Positions 54,114-62,380 of a DNA stretch of 64,000 nucleotides are shown in pieces. How positions within the stretch are numbered: the stretch's first letter is position 1; each line of letters starts with the position of its first letter. Location: positions 1-64,000 of the forward strand of contig JAOFSE010000006.1 of NCBI GenBank assembly GCA_028044295.1, in the 5' to 3' direction. Position numbers and translations under genes: made by a program. The notes under the pieces are model-generated. The model saw only the letters and a list, made by a program, of their open reading frames with translations, did no database searches and was not told the origin of the DNA. The stretch is from Sulfurimonas sp. (GTDB taxonomy: Bacteria; Campylobacterota; Campylobacteria; Campylobacterales; Sulfurimonadaceae).

Positions 54114-55234
54114 TATATACCCAGGCTTGTAAATATTATAGAAAAAATTGCATCACATACTATTACGGCAAATATTGACTCTACTACACTTTTAGTAGTA
54201 TTAAAACCTATACTTTGAGTGTCATTTTTAACCATAAGACCTCTATATATTCCGATAGTAGCAATTAAAAATGCAAAAAATGGACCCTTTGATATGCCAA
54301 TCATAAAATGTTTAAACGATATCACTTCATTGAATCTATCAAGAAAAAGCTCAGTAGTAATTCCTAAGTCAATATTTGCAACTAACATTCCACCTAAAAT
54401 AGCCATCATGTCTGATACAAATATTAAAATTGGAAGTGTAATTATTAGAGCAACTATTCTAGGAAGAACTAAAAATCTATATGGATCAAAACCCATAGTT
54501 CTCATAGCATCTAACTCTTCAGTAATCTTCATAGCACCTATTTGAGCTGTAAAAGCAGAACCACTTCGACCAGCTATTACTATTGCTGTTATAACAGGTG
54601 AAAGTTCTCTGAGCACCGAGATACCAAGCATATCAACTATAAATATATTTGCACCATATATCTTCAGCTGATACGCCGACTGGTATGCTATCACTAAACC
54701 AATCAAAAAACTTGTTAGGGCTACAATACCCAAAGCTTTTATACCGCTTTCATTTATCTCAAAGGCTATCTCTTTTAGACGTATATTTTTAGGGGAAATT
54801 ATATAGTGTGCTTTATTGGTGAACAGTTCTCCTAAAAATGCCATAAAAGACAAAAAGCCTAAGTAGTTTTGATGTGTATGCGCACCAATCTTTTCAATCA
54901 AACTTCTTTTTGTAATATTTTCTATTTTACTTGATGATTCTTTATCTCTTTTTACAAGCAAAAGCATGTCTATAACTTCAGTATTAATACAAACAGTGTT
55001 AATCTTAACATCTTTGTAAAGTAGATTATTCTCAAGTCCATAAATAAAGATAGCCGCTGCACTATCTATAAAGTCTATACTATTTAAGTCTATGACTATA
55101 TTAGACAAGTCTTTTATATCTATAGAGTCAATCTGATTTTGATATTGTGAAATATTATTTAAGTTAAGCTCCCCTTTAAAGATTAAGGAGAGTTTGTTAT
55201 CAATATGTAGGATTTTTAAGGAGGAGTTACTCAT
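54113..55234 (-). CDS. MlaE/IamB-like permease with N-terminal STAS domain
   Basis: 373 residues. An N-terminal STAS domain (about 1-115: IVIDLNSIDFIDSAAAIFIYGLENN) is fused to an MlaE permease. The permease has ALGIVALTSFLIGLVIAYQSAYQLKIYG, the conserved GRSGSAFTAQIGAMKITEELDAMRTMG coupling region and several membrane helices. The fused STAS replaces the separate MlaB found in enterics. It lies 12 bases downstream of cheW in the same transcript. Confidence 0.92.
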   Translation of the reverse strand: MSNSSLKILHIDNKLSLIFKGELNLNNISQYQNQIDSIDIKDLSNIVIDLNSIDFIDSAAAIFIYGLENNLLYKDVKINTVCINTEVIDMLLLVKRDKESSSKIENITKRSLIEKIGAHTHQNYLGFLSFMAFLGELFTNKAHYIISPKNIRLKEIAFEINESGIKALGIVALTSFLIGLVIAYQSAYQLKIYGANIFIVDMLGISVLRELSPVITAIVIAGRSGSAFTAQIGAMKITEELDAMRTMGFDPYRFLVLPRIVALIITLPILIFVSDMMAILGGMLVANIDLGITTELFLDRFNEVISFKHFMIGISKGPFFAFLIATIGIYRGLMVKNDTQSIGFNTTKSVVESIFAVIVCDAIFSIIFTSLGI

Positions 55235-55246
55235 AAAAAATTGTTA

Positions 55247-55741
55247 CTAGAAATCTCTCTCTAGTAATTTATTTACTTTTAAAATTGTAATAATTCTATC
55301 TTCTTGTTTACCAACACCATCAATCATAGTATCATCACCATTAATAGTGTCTGGAGCAGGACCTATATCTTTTTTATCAATTCTAATTGCCATCGTAAGT
55401 CTATCAATAATAAAACCTGCAACATCATCACCTGTTCTCATTACAATAAAACGAGTCTCATCACCCTGTTTTTTAGCACTTAGTCCAAATTTAAGTCTAA
55501 GATCAATAAGAGGAATAACTGCACCACGCATATTAAAAACACCAACAACATATTTTGGAACCTGAGGAACTCTAGTCCATGTAAAAGGCTTAATAATCTC
55601 TTGAATAGCTAAAATTGGCACCGCATACTCTTCTTCACCGATAATAAATCCAACAAGTTGAACTATGTTTTCATTAGTATCACCATCATGACCGTGCTGT
55701 TCACCCTGCTTGCTAATAATATCTTTTAATTTATCACTCAT
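55247..55741 (-). CDS. cheW: CheW chemotaxis coupling protein
   Basis: 164 residues. The CheW fold is IVQLVGFIIGEEEYAVPILAIQEIIKPFTWTRVPQVPKYVVGVFNMRGAVIPLIDLRLKFG, including the NMRGAVIPLIDL receptor-contact strand. It links receptors to CheA at the inner membrane. Its ATG overlaps the cheA stop as TAATG, so translation is coupled to cheA. Gene order cheV-cheA-cheW follows the Campylobacter pattern. Confidence 0.96.
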   Translation of the reverse strand: MSDKLKDIISKQGEQHGHDGDTNENIVQLVGFIIGEEEYAVPILAIQEIIKPFTWTRVPQVPKYVVGVFNMRGAVIPLIDLRLKFGLSAKKQGDETRFIVMRTGDDVAGFIIDRLTMAIRIDKKDIGPAPDTINGDDTMIDGVGKQEDRIITILKVNKLLERDF

Positions 55742-58158
55742 TATAAGAACTCCGATTTAAAGTTAACATTTCTTTGAACTACACTAGATAAGTAGTCTGC
55801 AGAATATGGTTTAGTAATATACTCAACCATACCAGATTCAACACCACGCATACGATCTGATTTGCCTGTACGAGATGTAACAGCTATAAGTGGTAAGCTT
55901 TTGTATTTATTGTATTTTTTTATCTCAGTAGCCAATGTATATCCATCCATTCTAGGCATTTCAATATCAACAAGCATTGCGTCAAAATTATGATCACCTG
56001 ATTTTAGAATATTTAATGCCTCTTGACCATCGCCAGCTTCAACAAGAGTTATACCTAATGGTTCAAGTGCTTTACGCATAATAGTTCTATCTGTTTTTGA
56101 ATCATCAACTATCATTACACAATAGTCACTCGCCTTAGTTTTCTCATGTGTAAGAAGTGCTGCATCAGACGAACCATCTGTTAAAACAGTTGATTTTACA
56201 TTTTTCGCAATATCCATAAGTGCAACAACATCAACAATTAAAGTTACTCCACCATCACCACGAATCGTTGCACCAGCAACACCTTCGATACCTTTTAAGT
56301 AATCTCCAAGTGATTTAATAACTATCTCTTCTTGACCAACTAGAGTATCAACTATAAGACCAAGCTTACTAGTTCCTAAACCAAGCACAACAACATAAGC
56401 ATGTTCACTAGAATCCAAAATTCTTTCTACTTCAAATATATCGCCAATATGAACAAGTGAAAGAACCTCTTCACGAAGTCTCATAACACTTCTTCCCTCA
56501 ACTGTATAAATCTCATCTTTAGAGATTCTAACAGTTTCTAAAACTGATGCTAATGGTATCGCATAATGTTCTTCTTGAACACCCACTAAAAGTGCTTGAA
56601 TAATAGCTAGTGTAAGTGGGATTTTCAATTTCATTGATGTACCAACACCAACTTCACTATCTATGTCAATGATTCCATTAACTTTTTCGATGTTTGTTTT
56701 TACAACATCCATACCAACACCACGACCAGATACATTTGTAACAGCAGCAGCAGTTGAAAAACCAGGTTTAAAGATCAGACCAAATGCTTCCTTATCAGCC
56801 ATTGAGTCAGCTTCTGCTTCAGTTATTAAACCTTTGTCGATACATCTACTTCTTAACATATCTGCATCAAGACCTTTACCATCATCGTCAATTTGTATAA
56901 CGATTTGATTTCCTTCATTGTATGCTTTTAGCTTTATAACACCTGTCTCATCTTTTCCTTGTTCTGTACGAATTAAAGGAACTTCAATACCATGGTCACA
57001 TGAGTTTCTAATAATATGAACTAATGGGTCACCAACCTCTTCAACAATTGACTTATCAAGTTCAGTATCTTCACCTGATATTTGCAAGTCAATTTTCTTG
57101 TCAAGTTCACGTGATAAATCACGAATCATTCTAGGGAACTTGTTGAAAACTTTACCAATAGGAAGCATTCTTGTTTTCATAACCGCAATTTGAAGGTCTG
57201 TTGTAACAAGTGATACAATAGAAACAACTTGATTTAACTCTTCAAGGAACTCTTCACCTTCATAACGTTCTTCAACATCATCATTAATTTTGATAAGTCT
57301 ATTTTTAGCAAGTACAAGCTCACCGATTAGATTCATAAGATGATCAAGTCTTTTTACATCAACACGAATCGTTTGGTCAACAACAGGAGCTTTTTTAGCA
57401 GGAGCTGCTGCTTTTGGATCCTCTTTTTTAGGAGCTGGAGTTACTACTGGAGCAGGTGCAGCTGGTGGAGGAGTTGGCTCAGGTTCAGGAGTTGGCTCAG
57501 GTTCAGGAGTTGGCTCAGGTTCAGGAGTTGGATCGAGCGATGGAACACTCTCGCCTGCAGCTATTTTAGCTTCTCTTTTAGCTTTATCCTCATCTTGTCT
57601 TTCATTTAAAAGTCTCTCTATCTCAGCTTCTAAATCATCAGGGGACATATTGTCATAGTCTAGCTCATCTTCTGCCGCTGCAGGAGCTTCTTCAACTGGA
57701 GCTGATTCTTCAACAACTTCTTCTGCCGGAGCTTCTACTACTGGCTCAGCAGCTGGTGCTGCAGCAATTGCATCACCTGAGCTAACCTGATCAAGTCTAG
57801 CAACACATGCAGCTACATCAATACCTGCATCAGCACTAGTATCACGAATAGTGTTTAATAAAGCTTTCATAAGATCAATTGACTCAAGAATAACATCCAT
57901 GATATCTGGAGTAATAATTAACTCACCATGTCTAGCTTTATTTAAAACATCTTCCATATGGTGTGTTAAATGAGTTAGTACATCAAAGTTTAAAAATGAT
58001 GAAGCGCCCTTTACAGTATGTGCAACTCTAAATATTCCATTTAATAGCTCTAAGTCTTCTGGTGTTGACTCCAGTTCTACAAGGTCAGCATCTAACTGTT
58101 CTACGAGTTCAAACGACTCAACTAAAAAATCCTGTAGTATCTCTTGAAATTCATCCAT
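55741..58158 (-). CDS. cheA: CheA histidine kinase fused to a CheY-like receiver
   Basis: 805 residues. The P1 domain has the phospho-histidine in RVAHTVKGASSFL (about 46). A long linker rich in Pro, Glu and Ala (about 135-270) includes tandem PEPEPT units. The dimerisation and kinase domains show VEEVGDPLVHIIRNSCDHGIE (N box) and VSGRGVGMDVVKTNIE (G1 box). A CheW-like P5 domain follows, then a C-terminal receiver (about 685-805) with MLVDIEMPRMDGYTLA carrying the acceptor aspartate. Such CheA-REC fusions are usual in Campylobacterota, where the receiver may act as a phosphate sink. Confidence 0.96.
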   Translation of the reverse strand: MDEFQEILQDFLVESFELVEQLDADLVELESTPEDLELLNGIFRVAHTVKGASSFLNFDVLTHLTHHMEDVLNKARHGELIITPDIMDVILESIDLMKALLNTIRDTSADAGIDVAACVARLDQVSSGDAIAAAPAAEPVVEAPAEEVVEESAPVEEAPAAAEDELDYDNMSPDDLEAEIERLLNERQDEDKAKREAKIAAGESVPSLDPTPEPEPTPEPEPTPEPEPTPPPAAPAPVVTPAPKKEDPKAAAPAKKAPVVDQTIRVDVKRLDHLMNLIGELVLAKNRLIKINDDVEERYEGEEFLEELNQVVSIVSLVTTDLQIAVMKTRMLPIGKVFNKFPRMIRDLSRELDKKIDLQISGEDTELDKSIVEEVGDPLVHIIRNSCDHGIEVPLIRTEQGKDETGVIKLKAYNEGNQIVIQIDDDGKGLDADMLRSRCIDKGLITEAEADSMADKEAFGLIFKPGFSTAAAVTNVSGRGVGMDVVKTNIEKVNGIIDIDSEVGVGTSMKLKIPLTLAIIQALLVGVQEEHYAIPLASVLETVRISKDEIYTVEGRSVMRLREEVLSLVHIGDIFEVERILDSSEHAYVVVLGLGTSKLGLIVDTLVGQEEIVIKSLGDYLKGIEGVAGATIRGDGGVTLIVDVVALMDIAKNVKSTVLTDGSSDAALLTHEKTKASDYCVMIVDDSKTDRTIMRKALEPLGITLVEAGDGQEALNILKSGDHNFDAMLVDIEMPRMDGYTLATEIKKYNKYKSLPLIAVTSRTGKSDRMRGVESGMVEYITKPYSADYLSSVVQRNVNFKSEFL
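57470..57531. repeat. 18-bp tandem repeat inside cheA
   Basis: The unit GGAGTTGGCTCAGGTTCA occurs three times in full from 57470 to 57523 plus a partial fourth copy. On the coding strand it encodes PEPEPT repeats in the linker between P1 and the kinase core. Copy number changes of 18 bp would keep the reading frame. Confidence 0.9.
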
Positions 58159-58170
58159 CTATTTATACTC

Positions 58171-59112
58171 CTACTTCATATTTGCACGTACTATACGTGC
58201 AACTTCATCATAAAATTGACTAGCTTGAAACTTAACTAAATAACCTTCTGCTCCTGCTTCTTTACCTCTTAGCTCACTAAAGTGATCACTTATAGATGAG
58301 TTAAAGACTATAGGGATTCCATTAAACCTAGGGTCCTCTTTTACATTAGCTGCAAAATGAAAACCATCCATTTTTGGCATCTCAACATCAGAGATTATAA
58401 TTTTAAGGTTATCTGAGAGTTTTTCACCATATGACTTATATAAATCATTTAGTTTCTCTATACCCTCATCACCATCACCAGCTTCAACAACATTAAATCC
58501 CATTTTAACAATTGCATCTTTAACTATTTTTCTAGCAGTTGTACTATCATCAAGTATTAGTGCAATACCACTAAAGTGTTCTATACTCTCTGGAGCTATA
58601 GATGTATCTGGTTCATATAGACCAAGGTCTTGTACAACACTCTCTAAGTCTAAGATAAGGAGAACATTGTCACCTTCTATTTTTGTAACACCTGTGATTT
58701 TACTGCCATCAAGACCATCTGAAGAGCTTACGTATGAAGCCGGCTCAATATCAGACCAACTAATTCTTCTAATTCTTTTTGCTTCATGGACAACAAATCC
58801 AATAAGTACATTGTTAAATTCTGTAATAATAACCCTGGAATCATTTGCTGCTTCTTCTGGTTCATTAACACCCATCCAGTTAGCTAGGTTTACAACAGGT
58901 ATTACAACATCTCTTAAGTCGAAAATACCTTCTATAAACTCTGGTGTACCAGGGAGGTCAGTTAATTTAGGTTTTTTAATAATCTCACGTACTTTTGAGA
59001 CATTTATACCGTAAATTCCTTCATAAACTTCATCTTCTTCTTGCTTAAAGATACGAAAGTCTACAAGTTCCATTTCATTGGAACCTACTCTCAATTCATC
59101 ATCTAAACCCAT
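58171..59112 (-). CDS. cheV: CheV, CheW-receiver coupling protein
   Basis: 313 residues. The N-terminal CheW-like domain (about 10-165) has LVDFRIF...YGINVSKVREIIKKPKLTDLPGTPEFIEGIFDLRDVVIPVVNLANWMG. The C-terminal receiver (about 185-313) has IALILDDSTTARKIVKDAI and IIISDVEMPKMDGFHFA with the phospho-acceptor aspartate. It is a second receptor-CheA adaptor whose receiver allows adaptation. It lies 12 bases ahead of cheA. Confidence 0.95.
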   Translation of the reverse strand: MGLDDELRVGSNEMELVDFRIFKQEEDEVYEGIYGINVSKVREIIKKPKLTDLPGTPEFIEGIFDLRDVVIPVVNLANWMGVNEPEEAANDSRVIITEFNNVLIGFVVHEAKRIRRISWSDIEPASYVSSSDGLDGSKITGVTKIEGDNVLLILDLESVVQDLGLYEPDTSIAPESIEHFSGIALILDDSTTARKIVKDAIVKMGFNVVEAGDGDEGIEKLNDLYKSYGEKLSDNLKIIISDVEMPKMDGFHFAANVKEDPRFNGIPIVFNSSISDHFSELRGKEAGAEGYLVKFQASQFYDEVARIVRANMK

Positions 59113-59115
59113 ATT

Positions 59116-59853
59116 TTAATTCCCTTTAGAGAAAGTATTCTCTTGCAGTAAGTCTGCATCTTGAACTGATTTTACAATAAAATATCTTTGATTGCAAGCA
59201 AAAACACCTAAATTAATATATATAAAATCTTCATAATTTATAGTCTTATTTTGATGGAAATGTCCCTCTACAAAATAATCACAAACATACTTGCCTTCTA
59301 GTCTTTTAGATATATACTCTCTAAAACCTGTGAATTCATTACAATCGTCCTTTTTACTTAAATAATTATCTAATTTTTTAAGTATATAGTGTCCTAAGAG
59401 CTTATCAATAATACTCAGTAGGAAAAGAACTATTTTATTTCTTATAATAGAAGAGTATATTTTATACCCTTGTCCTACTTCCATATCCCCGTGAGCTAGT
59501 ATAATTGTTTTGTCTCCATAATTACATGTAAGAGGTTGAGCAGAGATTGAAAAAACTTTTGAGAATGGAAATACTTTTTTTAGATTAAAGTCATGATTAC
59601 CTTCTAAGTATATAACTTCTATGTCTTGTGAGATTTCATTTAAAAGGCTTATAGCTTCTTCATTTGTCTTGTGAGTGTAAGAAACTCCACCAAAAAGAGC
59701 ATCAAATATATCACCCATAAGTATAAGTTGTGAAGGTTGAAGTTTTTTGGAGTGGATATCTTTTATGAAGTTTAGTAGTTCTGGTCGTTGGTGTGAGTAG
59801 TGTGCATCTGAGACAACAAATGCACCTTCTAGTATCTCTATGTTATGGGACAT
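59116..59853 (-). CDS. LpxH-like metallophosphoesterase
   Basis: 245 residues with all calcineurin-type metal motifs in order: VVSDAHYSHQRPE (DxH), LMGDIFDALFGG (GDxxD), YLEGNHDF (GNHD), LAHGDME and VEGHFH (GHxH). The layout resembles UDP-2,3-diacylglucosamine pyrophosphatase LpxH and Campylobacter Cj0286c, which also lies by cheV. Lipid A precursor hydrolysis is plausible but not shown. Overlaps argC by 11 bases and ends 3 bases before cheV. Confidence 0.82.
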   Translation of the reverse strand: MSHNIEILEGAFVVSDAHYSHQRPELLNFIKDIHSKKLQPSQLILMGDIFDALFGGVSYTHKTNEEAISLLNEISQDIEVIYLEGNHDFNLKKVFPFSKVFSISAQPLTCNYGDKTIILAHGDMEVGQGYKIYSSIIRNKIVLFLLSIIDKLLGHYILKKLDNYLSKKDDCNEFTGFREYISKRLEGKYVCDYFVEGHFHQNKTINYEDFIYINLGVFACNQRYFIVKSVQDADLLQENTFSKGN

Positions 59854-60853
59854 ACGCTATATTTGGTACGCCACAGTTTTCAGATATACCCATCATAATA
59901 TTGGCATTTACTACAGCTTGGCTAGAAGCTCCACGCATCAAGTTATCTATAGCAGATGAGATGAAAAGCATATTGCCTTTTTGTTTTACATAGACATCAC
60001 AAAAGTTTGTACCAGCTACATTTTTCATATCTACTGGATTTTTGCTTACTCTTACATGTAACTCATCTTTGTAGTACTCTTCTAGTACTTTTACTGCATC
60101 AAAGTCACCATCTACTTGAATATAAATCGAACTAAGCATACCACGAGTTATAGGAACAAGATGGGGAACAAAGTTCACTGCGTCAAAATCCACCTGTAGT
60201 TTGTTCGCAATCTCTGGTGCATGTCTATGAAGTAGAGGGTTGTAAGCAAAAAGGTTGTCATTTACATTTACGAAGTGCGTAACATCGCTAAGCTTTTTAC
60301 CTGCACCACTAACACCTGTTTTAGCATCTATAACTATAGGTGTATTTGCAACTCTTTTATCCATAAACGGAAGTAGACCTAAAATCGCAGAAGTTGGAAA
60401 ACATCCAGGGTTTGCCACAAGTTTAGCAGACTTTAACTCTTCACGGAACATTTCAGGTAGTCCATAAACTACATGTGAAAGATTATCTACATCAGTATGG
60501 GGACAGTAAAACTCTTCATAAACTTCAAGTGGAAGTCTATAGTCAGCTGAAAGGTCAACAACCTTTACACCCTTTGCTATAAGTGGTTTTACATATGCCA
60601 TAGCTGTTTTGTGTGGAAGTGCTAAGAACACAAGTTCACACTCCTCCGCCATTTCATCAATGTCAGCTTTTAAAACCTTACACTCATACACACCAGCTAA
60701 AGATGGGTGAAGCTCACTAAGCATTATTCCACCCTCTGAATTAGATACATAAGAGAGTTCAAATTCAGGATGATTTATAAGAATTTTTACAAGTTCTAGT
60801 CCAGTGTAACCACTAGCTCCAACAACTCCAACACTTATTTTATTTGCAGTCAA
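59843..60853 (-). CDS. argC: N-acetyl-gamma-glutamyl-phosphate reductase
   Basis: Third step of arginine synthesis. The 336-residue protein has an NADP fold GVVGASGYTGLELVKILINHP. The catalytic cysteine is in VANPGCFPTSAILGLLP, and KTGVSGAGKKLSD and HRHAPEI follow. It overlaps greA by 14 bases and the phosphoesterase by 11, so it is stitched into the greA-chemotaxis operon, a placement I do not recall from Campylobacter. Confidence 0.95.
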   Translation of the reverse strand: MTANKISVGVVGASGYTGLELVKILINHPEFELSYVSNSEGGIMLSELHPSLAGVYECKVLKADIDEMAEECELVFLALPHKTAMAYVKPLIAKGVKVVDLSADYRLPLEVYEEFYCPHTDVDNLSHVVYGLPEMFREELKSAKLVANPGCFPTSAILGLLPFMDKRVANTPIVIDAKTGVSGAGKKLSDVTHFVNVNDNLFAYNPLLHRHAPEIANKLQVDFDAVNFVPHLVPITRGMLSSIYIQVDGDFDAVKVLEEYYKDELHVRVSKNPVDMKNVAGTNFCDVYVKQKGNMLFISSAIDNLMRGASSQAVVNANIMMGISENCGVPNIAYVP

Positions 60854-61337
60854 AAACTATCTCCTGGTACTTAACCTCATCGATTTCGAACTCTTTTTTT
60901 CCACCTGGAAGTTGAACTTTCACCTCATCACCCTCTTCTTTTCCAAGAAGTTGTTTAGCCAATGGTGAACCAAAAGAGATAAGTCCCATATCTGGGTTAG
61001 ATTCACAGCCACCAACTATAGTGTAAGTAACCTCTTCTTCAGTATCCATATCAGTCATAACAACAGTTGAACCGAAACTAATCTTTGCATGTTCAAGTTC
61101 AGATGGATCAACTATGCGTGAGTTCCCTAAAACATCCGCTAGCTCTGCTAGACGATTATCAACATTTTTTTGAGCCTCTTTAGCTGCATGGTACTCTGCA
61201 TTTTCTTTGAGGTCACCATGTTCTAGTGCTTCTTCAATATCTTTTACAATCTGTGGTCTAACAACTTCTTTTAGGTTTTTCACTTCTGCTTGGAGTTTTT
61301 CATATCCAAATAGTGTCATAGGTTCGATTCTTTCCAT
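60840..61337 (-). CDS. greA: Transcription elongation factor GreA
   Basis: 165 residues. An N-terminal coiled coil (GYEKLQAEVKNLKEVVRPQIVKDIEEALEHGDLKENAEYHAAKEAQ) carries the acidic tip residues DLKENAEY that enter the RNA polymerase secondary channel. The C-terminal FKBP-like domain has ISFGSPLAKQLLGKEEGDEV. It rescues backtracked polymerase. First gene of the long operon, with its own promoter. Two ATGs are close; I keep 61337, the 165-residue form, though MTLFGYE three residues in is the more usual family N terminus. Confidence 0.95.
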   Translation of the reverse strand: MERIEPMTLFGYEKLQAEVKNLKEVVRPQIVKDIEEALEHGDLKENAEYHAAKEAQKNVDNRLAELADVLGNSRIVDPSELEHAKISFGSTVVMTDMDTEEEVTYTIVGGCESNPDMGLISFGSPLAKQLLGKEEGDEVKVQLPGGKKEFEIDEVKYQEIVFDCK

Positions 61338-61372
61338 AATGGTTCTCTTTTTAAAATGTTTTTGTTTTAGTG

Positions 61373-61378
61373 ATTATA
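61373..61378 (-). promoter_or_regulatory. -10 box of the greA-to-pepP operon
   Basis: Minus-strand TATAAT in TTTGATATAATCAC, about 36 bases ahead of greA, in the 49-base gap after the LPP20-type gene. It matches the minus-strand box at 12040 (GATATAAT). Confidence 0.6.
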
Positions 61379-61386
61379 TCAAAAAA

Positions 61387-62379
61387 TTACTTCCGAGGCT
61401 TTGTAACAACTTTTAAAGTAGCGTATTCTTTGTTATTTACAAACTCTATAAGCTCATCAAAGTTTTTATATTTCTCTTCACTGATAAGCTCTTCATCTGC
61501 ATGAGCGAAAGAGTCAAAGTGTAATCTTTTAGAACTATAAAGAGCTACATACAAGTCATAAGTCTCTTTACCCTCTTGCATAAGACCCGCTTGAGCTACA
61601 GTCTCATAATCTTTATCAGGTATGTTTTGAACTTTTTTTGCATTTACATGTATGTTTCTCACCAGCGTAGAAACTGTCCCATCTTCATAAACACTAAATA
61701 TAGTTACAAAACCTTTTTTTGATGACTTCACCTTGAAGTAAAACATATCACCTTCATAAAGAATATTGTTCTTCTTGTTCGTATTTATAGATATATTTTT
61801 ACTTGATTTACTAACAAAAAATCTTGCGAAATCTTTTTTATCTAAAGCTTGTAGTGTTTTTTTGTACTTGATAAACCACTTTTTATCTTTTCTTAGAAGT
61901 GAGAAGTCTATCTTTTTTGCAAGAGAAGAGTTTAACTTTTTAGCCATTAAAGTTTGTGAGGTATAACTGTTTTGTTTCTCATCTTTTTTAATCTCATAAG
62001 CAACTAATTTTTTAACAAACTTATCAAAAGATGGGATGTTCTCGTAAGCGATTGCAACATAGTACTTTCCATCATCAAACTCTGACTTTAAAAGCTTGTA
62101 GTCACTAAGTGAAGCTGACGAGTCTTGATGAGATTTAAACTCTTCAACATTTACACTCTCACCATTAACTACTTGCTGGTTTAAGTCCATTGATGTACTT
62201 ACATTTACAGATATTTGAGAGACTATGTCACTCAGTGCTTCTTGCTTAGCTTTAGCCTCGCTAGTAGCACTTGCATAACCTATGTAAACACTTGAGTTAT
62301 TCTTTGGTATTTTGTAGTACCAAGATGGTGAAGCGAAGCTACATGTAACTACAACTAAACTAATTAAAAAACTTTTCAT
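61387..62379 (-). CDS. Exported LPP20-like/DUF4384-like protein paired with caspase
   Basis: 330 residues. Signal peptide MKSFLISLVVVTCSFA, then SPSWYYKIPKNNSSVYIGYASATSEAKAKQEALSDIVSQISVNVSTSM, the LPP20-type opening (mature start SPSW, conserved Ala-rich helix). A C-terminal region about 205-310 (YEGDMFYFKVKSSKKGFVTIFSVYEDGTVSTLVRN) looks like a DUF4384 beta domain. No lipobox is seen, so periplasmic or loosely outer-membrane linked. It follows the caspase-like gene with a 1-base gap. LPP20 and DUF4384 proteins often sit near caspase-fold peptidases, so a shared envelope process is inferred. Confidence 0.75.
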   Translation of the reverse strand: MKSFLISLVVVTCSFASPSWYYKIPKNNSSVYIGYASATSEAKAKQEALSDIVSQISVNVSTSMDLNQQVVNGESVNVEEFKSHQDSSASLSDYKLLKSEFDDGKYYVAIAYENIPSFDKFVKKLVAYEIKKDEKQNSYTSQTLMAKKLNSSLAKKIDFSLLRKDKKWFIKYKKTLQALDKKDFARFFVSKSSKNISINTNKKNNILYEGDMFYFKVKSSKKGFVTIFSVYEDGTVSTLVRNIHVNAKKVQNIPDKDYETVAQAGLMQEGKETYDLYVALYSSKRLHFDSFAHADEELISEEKYKNFDELIEFVNNKEYATLKVVTKPRK

Positions 62380-62380
62380 A

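Noticed and set aside
57340..57609. Open frame on the plus strand with repeated tryptophan/arginine/phenylalanine units
   Set aside because: It is the antisense reading of the cheA PEPEPT repeat; cheA has clear homology and this frame has no ribosome site.
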